In this document: in pieces, positions 58,684 to 59,421 of the stretch
Numbering within the stretch: position 1 is the first letter of the stretch
Layout of the letters: each line of letters begins with the position of its first letter
Source of the DNA: Bacilli bacterium
Lineage (GTDB): Bacteria > Bacillota_I > Bacilli_A > RFN20 > CAG-826
DNA length: 59,421 nt
Reading direction: 5' to 3'
NCBI GenBank assembly: GCA_017626815.1
Contig: JAGAHY010000155.1
Span: forward strand, 1 to 59,421
Made by a program: the position numbers and the translations under genes
The notes under the pieces: model-generated
The model's database searches: none
The model's input: the letters and a program-made list of their open reading frames with translations, nothing else
Told to the model about the DNA's origin: nothing

Positions 58684-59421
58684 ATGAAAACCAATCTCAA
58701 TTATTCTTGGCGTTTCGCTAAGGGCAGAATCGCCATCGCGGAGCATTCGCCCATCCGCAATTATGAGACGGTGATGATCCCACATTGCGTCACCATGTTT
58801 CCCGCCCAATATCTCAACGAAAAAGACTATCAAGGCGAATATACTTATCAATTGATCTTTGATTGCAAGGATCCCCTTCCTGTTAAAGTCCTTCGATTCG
58901 AGGGCGTGATGCTGCAATTTGATCTTTATCTTAACGGTAAAAGCCTAGGCCATTATATTTCTGGTTACTTACCCGTAGAAATTGACGTTTCTGATGTCTT
59001 GCTCCCCAAGGGCAATATCTTAACCGTCTATGTCGATGGGAGCGAAGATCCCAGTGTTCCTCCATTTGGAAAAGTCGTGGATTATTTGACTTTTGCAGGA
59101 ATATACCGCGAAGTCAGTCTCCTTTCCTATCCTTCTTTATATATCAAGGATGTCTTTGTTCGCGCCAGTGCCTCTGGAGATGTCGTTGTTAAGACTTCGT
59201 TAAGCGAAGATAGTCATGTCGCTTATCGCGTATATGACCGCGAGGGCAGCCTAGTCCTAGAAACCGACAAAGAGCGCTTTCATATCCCTAACGTCCATCC
59301 GTGGTCCATCATCGACCCCTACCTCTATCGGTTAGAAGCCGTTACTGGCAATGTCGTCGAATCCAAGTTCTTTGGCTTCCGCGACGTCAGTTTTACCCCG
59401 CAGGGTTTCTTCCTTAATGGC
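58684..59421 (+). CDS. Beta-galactosidase-like GH2 enzyme, 5' part
   Basis: The first 246 codons; the gene runs off the window. The N-terminal jelly-roll domain of GH2 enzymes is visible: NYSWRFAKG, DYQGEYTYQLIF, VMLQFDLYLNGKSLGHYISGY, TFAGIYREVSLL, then an Ig-like domain and the transition FFGFRDVSFTPQGFFLNG that leads to the TIM barrel. The catalytic Glu residues lie outside the window, so beta-galactosidase is the likely but not the only activity. No signal peptide. A TG-extended TAGACT box ends eight bases before the ATG. Confidence 0.85.
   Translation, partial: MKTNLNYSWRFAKGRIAIAEHSPIRNYETVMIPHCVTMFPAQYLNEKDYQGEYTYQLIFDCKDPLPVKVLRFEGVMLQFDLYLNGKSLGHYISGYLPVEIDVSDVLLPKGNILTVYVDGSEDPSVPPFGKVVDYLTFAGIYREVSLLSYPSLYIKDVFVRASASGDVVVKTSLSEDSHVAYRVYDREGSLVLETDKERFHIPNVHPWSIIDPYLYRLEAVTGNVVESKFFGFRDVSFTPQGFFLNG

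Overview
The window looks like a chromosome segment from an uncultured, probably anaerobic gut-type member of the Bacilli, close to the Erysipelotrichia/Mollicutes-related lineages. The reasons are: a DnaE-polA-mutM-coaE cluster beside the Bacilli-specific helicase loaders DnaB-like and DnaI; an OhrR with the Bacillus-type Cys15; ECF-type BioY; a Na+-pumping decarboxylase; rubrerythrin; strong Shine-Dalgarno sites; and fermentation genes (ackA). TGA is a stop (several ATGA overlaps), so this is the standard bacterial code. The resident DNA is moderately GC-rich with GC-rich third positions, which makes many long false ORFs on the opposite strand.

Layout. 1-5000 (minus): pckA, oadA, oadG, a separate biotin carrier and oadB (cut by the window edge), with bioY upstream. 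Together these can turn PEP into pyruvate while making ATP and a sodium gradient. 5034-10080 (minus): a tyrosine phosphatase, an AAA-ATPase/PD-(D/E)XK protein with a phased 11-bp repeat array before its promoter, a PucR-type regulator and a GH13 glucosidase. 10529-13733 (plus): a small HTH protein, class II aldolase, a lipoprotein that may use a CTG start, and a leucine-rich-repeat protein. 13734-25343: CBS protein, MATE and CDF transporters, the glgB-glgP-dUTPase operon, a Ser-rich lipoprotein, ackA and nrnA. 25429-34639: DNA replication and repair block (dnaE, polA, mutM-coaE fusion) converging on dnaB-like/dnaI. 34779-39202 (minus): CDF transporter, ohrR, glutathione peroxidase and a fused ABC transporter. 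39358-44888: tRNA-Asp and tRNA-Phe, GT8 and a flippase-like protein, rubrerythrin, a GPH sugar symporter and initiator tRNA-Met.

44889-about 47990 is an AT-rich islet anchored at the 3' end of tRNA-fMet. A 48-bp segment (tRNA end plus terminator) is duplicated around the first part. The islet holds an HTH/zinc-ribbon regulator, IS-end-like repeats, an antitoxin-like HTH gene with a wrecked HipA-like toxin start, and two lipoproteins. The second lipoprotein changes to resident base composition within its reading frame. 48121-52295: a possible small RNA, two GNATs, a TetR-flavodoxin-NTF2-like operon and a membrane protein. 52918-59421: galactose-related genes (glf, GH36), a PlsC-type acyltransferase, a GT4 and the start of a GH2 beta-galactosidase.

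Two regulatory themes run through the window. A TATGCGC motif sits in the upstream regions of most of the sugar-metabolism genes (GH13, fba, glgB, the GPH symporter, GH36), which suggests one shared regulator. Many genes also have a -10 box only 6-10 bases before the start codon, which suggests frequent leaderless transcription.
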